Positions 19,850-28,243 of a stretch of 64,000 bases of DNA are shown here, piece after piece. A model generated the notes under the pieces. It saw nothing but the letters and a program-made list of their open reading frames with translations, searched no databases and was not told where the DNA came from. The position numbers were made by a program, and so were the translations under genes. Position 1 is the stretch's first letter. The number at the start of each line of letters is the position of its first letter. The DNA comes from Cricetibacter osteomyelitidis (lineage in GTDB: Bacteria > Pseudomonadota > Gammaproteobacteria > Enterobacterales > Pasteurellaceae): NCBI RefSeq assembly GCF_004340985.1, contig NZ_SLYB01000012.1, positions 21,337 through 85,336 of the forward strand, in the 5' to 3' direction.

Positions 19850-20650
19850 ATGTTTAAATTTTTTGACACCCATACCCATTTAGATTACGTACGGCAATCC
19901 ACCAGAGAATCACTGGCGGATTTACTCGCCGGAGCAAGTGCGGTAGGCGTGGAGAAAATTTTAATTGTGGCGGTGATGGCAGCGGATTTTAAAACTATCC
20001 GTAAAATGACCGCACTTTTTCCCGAACAGCTTTATTGCGGTTTAGGTTTGCATCCTTTGCATTTAAAACAGCATCAGACTGAGCATTTAGATTTATTGGC
20101 AAAAATGTTTTCGCAACGTTCGGCAAATTGTACCGCAGTGGCGGAAATCGGTTTAGAGCGGGCGGTTCCCGAATTGCTGACTTATGAACATTGGCAGAAG
20201 CAATGCGATTTTTTTGAAGCCCAATTACAACTGGCGAAGCAATATCATCTGCCGGTGAATATTCATTCCCGTAAAGCCCACGATCACATTTTCACCTTTT
20301 TAAAACGTATTCAACCACCAAAGTGCGGTGTGATTCATGGATTTTCCGGCAGTTATGAGCAGGCAAAACGCTTTGTGGATTTAGGTTACAAAATCGGTGT
20401 AGGCGGAACCATTACTTACGAACGGGCTAATAAAACCCGTCAAGCGATTGCTAAATTGCCCTTAGATAGTTTGCTGTTGGAAACCGATAGTCCTGATATG
20501 CCGGTGTTTGGTTTTCAGGGGCAGCCTAATCGTCCGGAACGCATTATTAATGTATTTAACGCTTTATGCGAGCTAAAAAAAATGCCGCCGGAGATTATTG
20601 CGGAGACCATTTGGCGGCATTCGATAAACATGTTTGCAGTGGTGAAATAA
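19850..20650 (+). CDS. yjjV: TatD-family metal-dependent hydrolase, YjjV-like
   Basis: A 266-residue TIM-barrel protein of the TatD DNase-like family. Metal ligands are visible in FFDTHTHLDY near the N-terminus, the Glu of AVAEIGLE, NIHSRKAHD, GVIHGFSGSY and LLETDSPDMP. The segment YKIGVGGTITYERANKTRQ and the downstream FQGQPNRPE match E. coli YjjV rather than TatD or YcfH. Family members are metal-dependent nucleases or deacylases; the physiological substrate of YjjV is not established. It ends in a weak hairpin shared with kefC. Confidence 0.85.
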   Translation: MFKFFDTHTHLDYVRQSTRESLADLLAGASAVGVEKILIVAVMAADFKTIRKMTALFPEQLYCGLGLHPLHLKQHQTEHLDLLAKMFSQRSANCTAVAEIGLERAVPELLTYEHWQKQCDFFEAQLQLAKQYHLPVNIHSRKAHDHIFTFLKRIQPPKCGVIHGFSGSYEQAKRFVDLGYKIGVGGTITYERANKTRQAIAKLPLDSLLLETDSPDMPVFGFQGQPNRPERIINVFNALCELKKMPPEIIAETIWRHSINMFAVVK

Positions 20651-20673
20651 GGGCGCATATGCTGCCCCTTATT
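20646..20673. terminator. Weak hairpin between convergent yjjV and kefC
   Basis: AATAAGGG (20646-20653) pairs with CCCTTATT (20666-20673), enclosing a GCATATGC palindrome. There is no T-run. It may be a weak bidirectional terminator or a member of the GGCGTAT-type palindrome family seen at 27327. Confidence 0.35.
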
Positions 20674-20682
20674 CAATCTGTT

Positions 20683-22641
20683 TTAAGCTGATGATTTATC
20701 TTCCTGTGCAGTTTCGGATTTATCATCATTATTTTTCGAATATTCATTTTCAACCTCAGGGAAATCCGTGTTCAGCTCTTCTTTCGTGGTTTCGTCTGTC
20801 AATAAACCGTCATTGGCGATTAGTGCCTGCAATAACGCGGCGGTTTCCTGATCATATTGTTTCGCAGCATAAATAAGTGCTTTGTTTTTAAAGGCTTCGA
20901 TTTCCGGATCATAATATTCCGCTAAATGTTTTAAACCTGTACGATTGCGTTCAAAGAACAATTGAGCCAGCATTTTCGCTTTTTCCGTTTCAATGCCCAG
21001 TTTTTCTAATGCGTAACGTCCGGCACGTACGGCGGAGTCGAAGGTTTCCCGCACAATAGCCGTGCCGATGTCTTCTTGATAAATATTATATACTGCACGA
21101 CGATCATAAGCGCGGGCAACAACCGGTAATTCTGGAAAATGCTGATGTAAATAATGCACGATTTGTAATGTTTGTTCTTGGTTGTCAATGGCAACCACAA
21201 CCAATTTGGCATCTTTTACGCCTGCTGCTTCCAGCAATGTAGGTTGTGAGGCATCGCCGAAATAGGTTTTAACACCGATCATCGACATACCTTCAGTAAT
21301 ATGCGGATCGTGGTCGATGATGGTGGTCGGATAGCCACAGCTATTTAATATACCATTGACGACTTGTCCGAAACGTCCGTGTCCCAACACGAGAATAGGA
21401 TTTGCTTCTTCAATCGTGTCTTGCTGACGTTCGCCTTTTTTATGGAAGCGCGGTATCAACACTTTGTCATATAAAATAAATAGTAGTGGTGCGAACACCA
21501 TAGAAAGCGTGACAACTAATAATAAAATATCGGAATATTCTTGGCTGATTAAGGCATTTTGTACGCCGAAGGTGAGTAATACAAAACCGAATTCCCCTGC
21601 TTGAGCCAAGCTGAGTGCGAACAAATAGGTGTCCAAACCTTTTAAACGGAAGGCTTTGCCGAGTAAAAACAACACCACGAATTTGATTACAATGATAGCA
21701 AGCGTCAAACCGATGATTAAAAAGAAGTTGCTGAATAATAAACCGAATTGAATACTGGCTCCCACGGTAATAAAGAATAAGCCGAGCAATAAGCCTTTAA
21801 ACGGTTCCAGCGTGCTTTCCAGTGCGTGACGATATTCGTTATTTGCCAAAACGACACCGGCGAGGAAGGTGCCTAAAGCCGGTGATAAGCCGATTAATGA
21901 CATTAATAATGCGATACCGACAACTAAAGTCAATGCAAAGAAAATAAAAATTTCTTGTGAACGGGTGGAGGCAATATAGCGAAATACGGGGCGAGCCAAA
22001 TAATGCCCCGCGACGATAATCACTGAAATTGCAAATGTAGTAATTACGGTTTTTGTGATTGCACTGGCGTGTTCTAATAAATTTAAGGAGGAATGAGCGG
22101 ATACGCTGATAGTGGAATTGGTGAGTTCCGGTAATGCCAATAAAGGTAAGAGTGCCAACATTGGGATAACGGCAATATCTTGGAATAACAATACCGAAAA
22201 GCTGCTTTGTCCGCCGGGACTGCTAAGCAGGTTTTTTTCTCCCAGGGTTTGTAAGACGATTGCCGTTGATGATAATGAAAAAATACAGCCGATAGTGACC
22301 GCACTTTGCCATGCTACACCGCATAAATAGGCTAAGAAGGCAATGGCAGCGGCAGTTAACATCACTTGTAAACCACCTAATCCGAGCAGCTTGGAACGTA
22401 ATTTCCATAATTTACTGGGTTCTAATTCAAGACCTACTAAAAACAGCATCATCACGACACCGAATTCGGCAACGTGTTGAATTGTTTCGGTTTCTTTTCC
22501 TACCAAACCTAAGGTCGGTCCGATAAATACACCGGCTATCAAATAACCGAGGACCGAACCTAAGCCGAGTTTTTTTGACAGTGGAACAGTGATTACGGCG
22601 GCACTGAGATAAATAAATATGTAGAGTAGAACAGCGGTCAT
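20683..22641 (-). CDS. kefC: Potassium/proton antiporter, KefB/KefC family
   Basis: A 652-residue protein with about 12 membrane helices (CPA2 type, for example MLFLVGLELEPSKLW and LEPFKGLLLGLFFITVG). A cytoplasmic RCK/TrkA-N domain follows, with the nucleotide loop VLGHGRFGQVV. In enterobacteria these glutathione-gated systems release K+ to acidify the cell during electrophile attack. Whether this one is glutathione-gated cannot be read from the sequence; no kefF or kefG ancillary gene is adjacent. KefB and KefC are close, so the letter is uncertain. The last 40 or so residues are very acidic and lysine-rich. Confidence 0.85.
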   Translation of the reverse strand: MTAVLLYIFIYLSAAVITVPLSKKLGLGSVLGYLIAGVFIGPTLGLVGKETETIQHVAEFGVVMMLFLVGLELEPSKLWKLRSKLLGLGGLQVMLTAAAIAFLAYLCGVAWQSAVTIGCIFSLSSTAIVLQTLGEKNLLSSPGGQSSFSVLLFQDIAVIPMLALLPLLALPELTNSTISVSAHSSLNLLEHASAITKTVITTFAISVIIVAGHYLARPVFRYIASTRSQEIFIFFALTLVVGIALLMSLIGLSPALGTFLAGVVLANNEYRHALESTLEPFKGLLLGLFFITVGASIQFGLLFSNFFLIIGLTLAIIVIKFVVLFLLGKAFRLKGLDTYLFALSLAQAGEFGFVLLTFGVQNALISQEYSDILLLVVTLSMVFAPLLFILYDKVLIPRFHKKGERQQDTIEEANPILVLGHGRFGQVVNGILNSCGYPTTIIDHDPHITEGMSMIGVKTYFGDASQPTLLEAAGVKDAKLVVVAIDNQEQTLQIVHYLHQHFPELPVVARAYDRRAVYNIYQEDIGTAIVRETFDSAVRAGRYALEKLGIETEKAKMLAQLFFERNRTGLKHLAEYYDPEIEAFKNKALIYAAKQYDQETAALLQALIANDGLLTDETTKEELNTDFPEVENEYSKNNDDKSETAQEDKSSA

Positions 22642-22766
22642 AGTGGTTCCTTGAATAGAAAATGAGGTATTTTCATTCTACAAAAAATCTTGCTAAAAAT
22701 CACCGCACTTTTTTGTTATTTTATGCTGATTTAGTGATATAGTTACAGCCACAGATTATTGCTATT

Positions 22767-22955
22767 ATGACTGATTCATTGAACATTGCACAAACCCGTT
22801 ACACGTCAAAACGTTTAGATACAGAATTTGATCTGCAGGCAAAAGGTATGCACAGTTCTGTGATTGTGGCCTTAGGTTATCACGCTGACACCGATCCGAA
22901 TGCAGCAAAACCAAAAGCCCGTTTAAGTGCAGAGCAAGTGTTTACTTATTTATAA
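22767..22955 (+). pseudogene. Internally deleted nitroreductase remnant (NfsB-like)
   Basis: A 62-codon open frame whose first 18 residues (MTDSLNIAQTRYTSKRLD) resemble the N-terminus of NfsB-type FMN nitroreductases. The remaining 44 (from TEFDLQAKG through VALGYHADTDPNA and KARLSAEQVF) resemble their C-terminus. About 155 residues that normally lie between, with the flavin-binding core, are missing, and the frame is kept. It cannot fold as a nitroreductase. A possible promoter (TTGTTA at 22713, GATATA at 22736) remains upstream, and metY starts 25 bases after the stop, so the remnant may survive as a leader for metY. Confidence 0.75.
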
Positions 22956-22980
22956 AAATTACATAAATAGGATAACTAAT

Positions 22981-24249
22981 ATGAAATTTGAAACCCAATG
23001 TTTACACGCGGGCTACAGCCCGAAAAACGGCGAGCCGCGTGTATTCCCTATCGTACAAAGTACCACCTTTACTTATGACTCTTCCGAATCCATCGCAAAA
23101 TTATTTAAACTGGAAGAGGCGGGCTCCTTTTATACCCGTCTTGAAAACCCGACTAACAGTGCCGTAGAAAATAAAATAGCCGCATTGGAAGGCGGTGTCG
23201 GTGCACTTTGCACATCGTCCGGACAGGCGGCAACCTTTTATGCACTGATGAATATTCTTTCCGCCGGCGATCATTTTATTTCTGCCTCCACCATCTACGG
23301 CGGTACTTATAATTTATTCGCACACACCATGCAAAAAATGGGTATCAGCGTAACTTTTGTGGATCAATATGCGTCTTTGGAAGTGCTTAAATCTGCGGTA
23401 CGGCCGAATACTAAAGTCATTTTCGGCGAAACTATTGCTAACCCGGCATTGCGTGTGCTGGATATTGAAAAATTTGCCGAACTTGCCAAATTTGCTAACG
23501 CACCGTTAATCATCGATAACACCTTCGCAACCCCTTATTTCTGCCGCCCATTTGAACATGGTGCCAATATTGTGGTGCACAGCACATCAAAATATATGGA
23601 CGGTCATGCGGTCGCACTTGGCGGTGCGATTGTAGATGGCGGTAATTTCGATTGGTCCGGTGAAAAATTTGCCGATTTTAATCAGCCGGATAACACCTAT
23701 AACAATATTGTTTACACGCAAGCCTTCGGTAATCTCGCCTACATTATCAAAGCTCGAGTGCAATTAATGCGGGATCTCGGTTCCACCCCTGCACCACAAA
23801 ACAGTTTCCTATTGAATTTAGGCTTAGAAACCCTTGCGGTGCGTATGAAAGAACATGCCCGTAACGGGCAATTAGCGGCAGAGTTCTTAGCCGAACATCC
23901 GATAGTGGAAACCGTCAATTATCCCGGTTTACCTACATCGCCAGATTATGCGTTAAAACAAAAATACCTACCGAACGGCTTATGTGGCGTGTTATCTTTT
24001 GTGATTAAAGGCGGCAAGCCTGCGGCGGAACAATGGCTGAATGGGTTAAAACTCATTTCTCGCGAGGTGCACGTGGCGGATATTCGCACCTGTGCGTTAC
24101 ATCCGGCGAGTTCCACACACAGCCAAATGAACGAAGCGGAATTAGCCGCTGCTAAAATTCCGGCAGGAATGATTCGTTTATCTTGCGGTATCGAAAATAT
24201 CGATGATTTAATTGGAGATATTACACAGGCTTTTGCTCACATTAAATGA
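22981..24249 (+). CDS. metY: O-acetylhomoserine sulfhydrylase (aminocarboxypropyltransferase)
   Basis: PLP enzyme of the Cys/Met metabolism family; makes homocysteine from O-acetylhomoserine and sulfide. The 422-residue protein begins MKFETQCLHAGYSP and has SFYTRLENPTNSAVE, the LIIDNTFATPYFCRP segment and the PLP lysine in HSTSKYMDGH. The C-terminal SCGIENIDDLI is the substrate carboxylate-binding end. The open frame continues upstream into the nitroreductase remnant, but the ATG at 22981 follows an AGGAT ribosome site. Related gamma-synthases cannot be fully excluded by eye. Confidence 0.88.
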   Translation: MKFETQCLHAGYSPKNGEPRVFPIVQSTTFTYDSSESIAKLFKLEEAGSFYTRLENPTNSAVENKIAALEGGVGALCTSSGQAATFYALMNILSAGDHFISASTIYGGTYNLFAHTMQKMGISVTFVDQYASLEVLKSAVRPNTKVIFGETIANPALRVLDIEKFAELAKFANAPLIIDNTFATPYFCRPFEHGANIVVHSTSKYMDGHAVALGGAIVDGGNFDWSGEKFADFNQPDNTYNNIVYTQAFGNLAYIIKARVQLMRDLGSTPAPQNSFLLNLGLETLAVRMKEHARNGQLAAEFLAEHPIVETVNYPGLPTSPDYALKQKYLPNGLCGVLSFVIKGGKPAAEQWLNGLKLISREVHVADIRTCALHPASSTHSQMNEAELAAAKIPAGMIRLSCGIENIDDLIGDITQAFAHIK

Positions 24250-24254
24250 TTTGT

Positions 24255-24296
24255 AAAGTGCGGTAAAATTTTGAAAATTTTTACCGCACTTTTTAT
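24255..24296 (+). terminator. Uptake-sequence terminator after metY
   Basis: AAAGTGCGGTAAA (24255-24267) pairs with TTTACCGCACTTT (24280-24292), 13 bp, followed by further T residues. Both arms contain a full uptake sequence. Confidence 0.85.
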
Positions 24297-24361
24297 TCTT
24301 TCATCAACGACATATGCTACTCGAATCCGATTAAATTTCCAACGAAAGTGTTTTTCTTTAT

Positions 24362-24390
24362 TTGCTCAAAGCCCTTCCAACGGTTATACT
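24362..24390 (+). promoter_or_regulatory. Sigma-70-type promoter for yibN-secB
   Basis: TTGCTC (24362-24367) and TATACT (24385-24390) are 17 bases apart, about 50 bases before the yibN ATG. The -10 box matches five of six consensus bases, the -35 box three of six. No other gene start lies between. Confidence 0.5.
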
Positions 24391-24441
24391 TAACGCTTAA
24401 TTTTATTAATCATTTTTTAACGATAACAAAACGAGAACAAA

Positions 24442-24888
24442 ATGGAAGAATTAACTTTTAGTCAAATGGCGACAGAATTTGTCAAAAACCATTCTTTGAT
24501 GGTGATTGCTTGGATTGCCGTATTTGCAATGGTGGTGTACCAATTTTTTAAATCTGCAACATCTAAAGCCAAAGTGGTGGATAATGCCCAATTGACTCAA
24601 TTAATTAATAAAGAAGATGCAAAAGTAATTGATGTACGTACGTTGGATGAGTTCCAACGCGGACATATTATTGGCAGTTTGCATATTTTACCGAGTGAAA
24701 TCAAAACGAAGAACTTAGGTAAACTTGAACAACATAAAGATCTTCCGTTGATCGTGGCGGATGTCAACGGCGTATCCGCCAGCGGATTAGCCGAAGAGTT
24801 GGTCAAACAAGGCTTTGCCCGTGTGTACATTTTAAAAGAAGGTGTTACAGGCTGGCGTGGTGCTAATTTACCGTTAGTTAAACATTAA
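24442..24888 (+). CDS. yibN: Membrane-anchored rhodanese-like protein YibN, no catalytic cysteine
   Basis: A 148-residue protein with one N-terminal membrane helix (about residues 18-36, [19 protein letters not shown]) and a rhodanese domain ([21 protein letters not shown]). It ends [12 protein letters not shown], as in E. coli YibN. The active-site loop, where sulfurtransferases carry a Cys, reads [11 protein letters not shown], with no Cys, so sulfur transfer is unlikely. The gene is 16 bases upstream of secB; in E. coli yibN-grxC-secB is the order, and grxC is missing here. YibN has been linked to membrane protein insertion, which would suit the secB neighbour. Confidence 0.88.
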   Translation: MEELTFSQMATEFVKNHSLMVIAWIAVFAMVVYQFFKSATSKAKVVDNAQLTQLINKEDAKVIDVRTLDEFQRGHIIGSLHILPSEIKTKNLGKLEQHKDLPLIVADVNGVSASGLAEELVKQGFARVYILKEGVTGWRGANLPLVKH

Positions 24889-24904
24889 TCTCAAGGAACT
24901 AAAA

Positions 24905-25408
24905 ATGACTGAAGAAAATCAAGTCGCTGCAACAGAAGCAGAGCAACAAGTACAACCGGTGTTACAAATTCAACGCATTTACGTGAAAGATGTCTCTTTT
25001 GAAGCGCCGAATTTACCACAAATTTTCCAGCAAGAATGGAAACCGCAATTAAAATTTGATTTAACCACTGAAACCGCTTCTATGGGTGAAGATTTATACG
25101 AAGTATGTTTAAATATTTCCGTAGAAACCACTTTGGAAGGCTCCGGTGATGTCGCGTTTATTTGTGAAATCAAGCAGGCCGGTGTGTTTATGGTTAGCGG
25201 ATTGGAAGAAATGCAATTCGCACATTGTTTAACCTCAAAATGCCCGGAAATGTTATTCCCTTATGCCCGTGAATTAGTGGCAAGTTTAGTGAACCGTGGA
25301 ACATTCCCTCCGTTGAATCTTTCTCCGGTAAACTTTGATGCGTTGTTTATGGAATATTTACAACGTCAGCAAGAACAACAAGCTGAACAACCTGAAACTA
25401 CGCATTAA
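24905..25408 (+). CDS. secB: Protein-export chaperone SecB
   Basis: Cytoplasmic tetrameric chaperone that keeps preproteins unfolded and hands them to SecA. The 167-residue protein has the conserved core [27 protein letters not shown] and the C-terminal [14 protein letters not shown]. It starts with AAGGA upstream and lies directly after yibN. The glutamine-rich tail ([10 protein letters not shown]) is ordinary for the family. Confidence 0.97.
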   Translation: MTEENQVAATEAEQQVQPVLQIQRIYVKDVSFEAPNLPQIFQQEWKPQLKFDLTTETASMGEDLYEVCLNISVETTLEGSGDVAFICEIKQAGVFMVSGLEEMQFAHCLTSKCPEMLFPYARELVASLVNRGTFPPLNLSPVNFDALFMEYLQRQQEQQAEQPETTH

Positions 25409-25419
25409 TCCTTGATTTA

Positions 25420-25456
25420 CTTATATTCCGCTGACTTTTTGTCAGTGGAATATAAG
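25420..25456 (+). other. Strong hairpin in the gpsA leader
   Basis: Arms 25420-25435 and 25441-25456 form a 16-bp stem with a single G-U pair and a TTTTT loop. It begins 11 bases after the secB stop and ends 8 bases before the gpsA ribosome site. No T-run follows, so it looks like an RNA-processing or stability element between secB and gpsA rather than a terminator. Confidence 0.55.
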
Positions 25457-25474
25457 AGTAAAATGGAGCGTAAT

Positions 25475-26491
25475 ATGACAAATCATATTGTTACCACATC
25501 CCCGATCACAGTATTAGGTGCCGGTTCTTACGGTACATCTCTGGCAATTGCCTTTTCTCGTAACGGTTATCCGACCTATCTTTGGGGACATGATCCCGTG
25601 CATATGGAACGACTGTCCAAAGAACGCCAAAATGCACAATATTTACCCGATGTGACTTTTCCCGACAGTTTACATATCGAACCCAATTTAGCACAAGCGA
25701 TTCAAAAATCCCGCGATTTATTGATTGTTGTACCGAGTCATGTATTTGGTGAAATTATTACGAAAATTAAACCGCACTTACGCTCTGACAGCCGTATCGT
25801 GTGGGCAACTAAAGGTTTGGAACGCGATAGCGGGCGTTTATTGCAAGAGGTTGTCATAGAACAGCTCGGCACGAATTATCCGTTGGCAGTATTATCCGGT
25901 CCGACTTTCGCGAAGGAATTGGCACAAGGCTTACCGACGGCGATCGCGTTAGCATCACAGGACGAACGATTTGCATTAGAATTTCAGGCTCGTATTCATT
26001 GTAGTAAGAATTTTCGCGTTTATATTAATGCCGATATGTGTGGCGTGCAGTTGGGCGGAGCGATTAAAAATGTGATTGCCATCGGTGCCGGGATTTCCGA
26101 CGGTATGGGGTTTGGAGCCAATGCCCGTACCGCATTAATTACGCGTGGCATTGCTGAAATTACGCGTTTGGGTCTATCGCTCGGTGCTAATCAAAATACC
26201 TTTATGGGAATGTCAGGCTTAGGTGATTTAGTGTTGACTTGTACCGATAATCAATCCCGTAATCGTCGTTTCGGTTTAATGTTGGGACAAGGTTTTTCTG
26301 CGGATGTGGCAATGCAAAATATCGGTCAAGTGGTGGAAGGTTATCATAACACCAAAGAAACTTATTTATTAGCACAGCGACAAGGCATTGAAATGCCGAT
26401 TACCGAACAAATTTATCAAGTATTATTTTGTGGTAAAGATGCGCGTGAGGCCGCTGTGGCACTATTAGGTCGTGAAAAAAATAAGGAATAG
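25475..26491 (+). CDS. gpsA: Glycerol-3-phosphate dehydrogenase [NAD(P)+]
   Basis: Reduces dihydroxyacetone phosphate to sn-glycerol-3-phosphate, the phospholipid backbone. The 338-residue protein has the Rossmann motif [28 protein letters not shown], the catalytic Lys region [15 protein letters not shown] and the C-terminal [12 protein letters not shown]. Several upstream starts are in frame. The ATG at 25475 is chosen because GGAG lies six bases before it and the length fits. The stop codon is one base from the cysE ATG. Confidence 0.96.
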   Translation: MTNHIVTTSPITVLGAGSYGTSLAIAFSRNGYPTYLWGHDPVHMERLSKERQNAQYLPDVTFPDSLHIEPNLAQAIQKSRDLLIVVPSHVFGEIITKIKPHLRSDSRIVWATKGLERDSGRLLQEVVIEQLGTNYPLAVLSGPTFAKELAQGLPTAIALASQDERFALEFQARIHCSKNFRVYINADMCGVQLGGAIKNVIAIGAGISDGMGFGANARTALITRGIAEITRLGLSLGANQNTFMGMSGLGDLVLTCTDNQSRNRRFGLMLGQGFSADVAMQNIGQVVEGYHNTKETYLLAQRQGIEMPITEQIYQVLFCGKDAREAAVALLGREKNKE

Positions 26492-26492
26492 T

Positions 26493-27311
26493 ATGTCGGC
26501 AAATCTTGAAAAAGTGTGGAGTCATATTCGTGTTGAAGCAAAGGAATTGGCGGAATGTGAACCGATGCTCGCGAGTTTTTTCCATGCAACGATTTTAAAA
26601 CACCATCAATTTAGCGGAGCGTTAAGTTATATTTTAGCGAATAAGCTGGCTAATCCGATAATGCCTGCTATTGCATTAAAAGAGATTATCGAAGAAGCTT
26701 ATGCGGCGAATCCGGATATTGTGGATAATGCCGCTTGCGATATTGTAGCTGTGCGACAACGCGATCCTGCAGTAGATTTATATTCTACCCCGTTATTATA
26801 TTTAAAAGGCTTTCATGCTATTCAAAGCTATCGCGTGACGCATTATTTATGGCAACAAGATCGCAAAGCCTTAGCGTTATATTTGCAAAATCAAATTTCC
26901 GTATCTTTTGATGTGGATATTCACCCGGCGGCCAAAATCGGCTGCGGAATTATGTTTGACCATGCGACCGGTATTGTGGTGGGGGAAACTTCCGTCATTG
27001 AAAATGATGTCTCGATTTTGCAGGGCGTTACTCTAGGCGGTACGGGCAAAGAACATGGCGATCGCCATCCTAAAATTCGCGAAGGCGTGATGATTGGTGC
27101 CGGTGCAAAAATTTTAGGTAATATTGAAGTGGGTAAACATGCCAAAATCGGGGCGAATTCTGTGGTTCTGCAAGCGGTGCCTGAGTATGCCACCGCAGCC
27201 GGTGTGCCGGCTAAGATAGTCAGCCATGACAGAAGTGCTAAACCGGCTTTTGACATGAACCAATATTTTTCAGAAATCAATGTCGAAATTGATCAGGCAC
27301 TAAATATTTAA
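26493..27311 (+). CDS. cysE: Serine O-acetyltransferase
   Basis: Makes O-acetylserine from serine and acetyl-CoA, the first step of cysteine synthesis, and is feedback-inhibited by cysteine. The 272-residue protein has the helical N-terminal domain and a C-terminal left-handed beta-helix (DIHPAAKIGCGIMFDHATG, GGTGKEHGDRHPKI). It ends on an isoleucine, the residue by which the tail can bind cysteine synthase. It is translationally close-coupled to gpsA (stop and start one base apart, AAGGA in the gpsA end). Confidence 0.96.
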   Translation: MSANLEKVWSHIRVEAKELAECEPMLASFFHATILKHHQFSGALSYILANKLANPIMPAIALKEIIEEAYAANPDIVDNAACDIVAVRQRDPAVDLYSTPLLYLKGFHAIQSYRVTHYLWQQDRKALALYLQNQISVSFDVDIHPAAKIGCGIMFDHATGIVVGETSVIENDVSILQGVTLGGTGKEHGDRHPKIREGVMIGAGAKILGNIEVGKHAKIGANSVVLQAVPEYATAAGVPAKIVSHDRSAKPAFDMNQYFSEINVEIDQALNI

Positions 27312-27326
27312 TTTTTACTTTTATTG

Positions 27327-27348
27327 GGCGTATGACATACGCCTCTAC
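27327..27348. repeat. GGCGTAT palindromic intergenic repeat, copy 1
   Basis: GGCGTATG (27327-27334) and CATACGCC (27336-27343) form a perfect palindrome with one central base, followed by TCTAC. Read on the minus strand, GTAGAGGCGTAT recurs at 51215-51226. It sits in the 54-base gap after cysE. Confidence 0.55.
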
Positions 27349-27365
27349 TCTTCTCAAGGACTCTT

Positions 27366-27713
27366 ATGCTTTATTTATTTTATCTGCACATTATTTGTGC
27401 ATTTTCAAGTTTAGCTTTATTATTAGTACGCGGCACAATGCAATTCAGCGGTAAAGATTGGCGTGCCATAAAATTATTGAAAATCCTACCGCACTTAGTG
27501 GATACCCTTTTACTCGTGAGCGGTTTCTGGCTTTTCTTTGCTTATGGTTTATTGTGGGAAACATGGATTTTGCTCAAACTTGCTTTCTTGGTACTGTACG
27601 TTGTTTTTTCCACCAAATTTTTCAGTCGAAAAGTACAAATTGCAAATCCCTTATTTTTCTGGTTGGCATTGTTAAGCTTTGTCGGAATCCTGGTGGTAGC
27701 ATATTGTCATTAA
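27366..27713 (+). CDS. SirB2-family membrane protein
   Basis: A 115-residue protein with four predicted membrane helices (for example LYLFYLHIICAFSSLALLLV and LVDTLLLVSGFWLFFAYGLL). The layout and the WILLKLAFLVLYVVF region match the SirB2 / InvB-upregulator family. Members are common in gammaproteobacteria, often as lone genes; the molecular role is unknown. An uptake sequence lies inside. The gene ends in an 18-bp palindrome and converges on mreD. Confidence 0.7.
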   Translation: MLYLFYLHIICAFSSLALLLVRGTMQFSGKDWRAIKLLKILPHLVDTLLLVSGFWLFFAYGLLWETWILLKLAFLVLYVVFSTKFFSRKVQIANPLFFWLALLSFVGILVVAYCH

Positions 27714-27754
27714 TTAATGACAGTAATACAAAAGTTTGGAATAATCGTTTTTTA

Positions 27755-28243
27755 TTAATGCAGATTGACTTGTCGGCGGATTTTGCGTAACAGCAGGAAT
27801 AACCAAGGCCAGAGTAGTCCGCTGGTTAATGCACCGAGCATTTCATGCCAATTTAGCACCGCACTGTGCAGCAATAGCTCAACAAAGAAAATACCTAAAC
27901 GAATGGCAAAGACGAAGACGACGACCAATAAACTTTGTTGCCAAAGAGATAAATTGCGTAAGACCAAATAATTTACAGCGATTAAATAAGCAAATACGGA
28001 TAAGACCAGTGCATGTACGCCGAGAATAGAGCCTAGCACCAAATCCCATAAAATCCCGACAACGAAGGCACTGCCGATGCTGACTTTACCGGGAATTGCC
28101 AATATCCAATAAAGTAGTACCATCACAACCCAAGCGGGGCGAAAATATTGAAAAAAACTCGACCAAGGCGCGATTTCCATTACTAACGCGATAATAAAAG
28201 TACAAAGAATAATCAGCCACTGAAAAATAATATTATTATTCAT
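27755..28243 (-). CDS. mreD: Rod shape-determining protein MreD
   Basis: Inner-membrane partner of MreC in the elongasome, which directs lateral wall synthesis. The 162-residue protein has about five or six hydrophobic helices with the family segments RPAWVVMVLLYWILA and GILWDLVLGSILGVHAL. Its ATG overlaps the mreC stop codon by one base, which shows tight translational coupling. The 3' end faces the SirB2-like gene. Confidence 0.94.
   Translation of the reverse strand: MNNNIIFQWLIILCTFIIALVMEIAPWSSFFQYFRPAWVVMVLLYWILAIPGKVSIGSAFVVGILWDLVLGSILGVHALVLSVFAYLIAVNYLVLRNLSLWQQSLLVVVFVFAIRLGIFFVELLLHSAVLNWHEMLGALTSGLLWPWLFLLLRKIRRQVNLH

Noticed and set aside
22713..22741. Promoter TTGTTA / GATATA before the nitroreductase remnant
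   Set aside because: The spacing is right (17) but both boxes are weak in AT-rich DNA; mentioned in the remnant entry but not listed as a feature.
27705..27722. 18-bp perfect palindrome TGTCATTAATTAATGACA as operator or terminator
   Set aside because: It covers the stop codon of the SirB2-like gene, is AT-rich, has no T-run and no second copy; chance or a weak 3' structure is enough.
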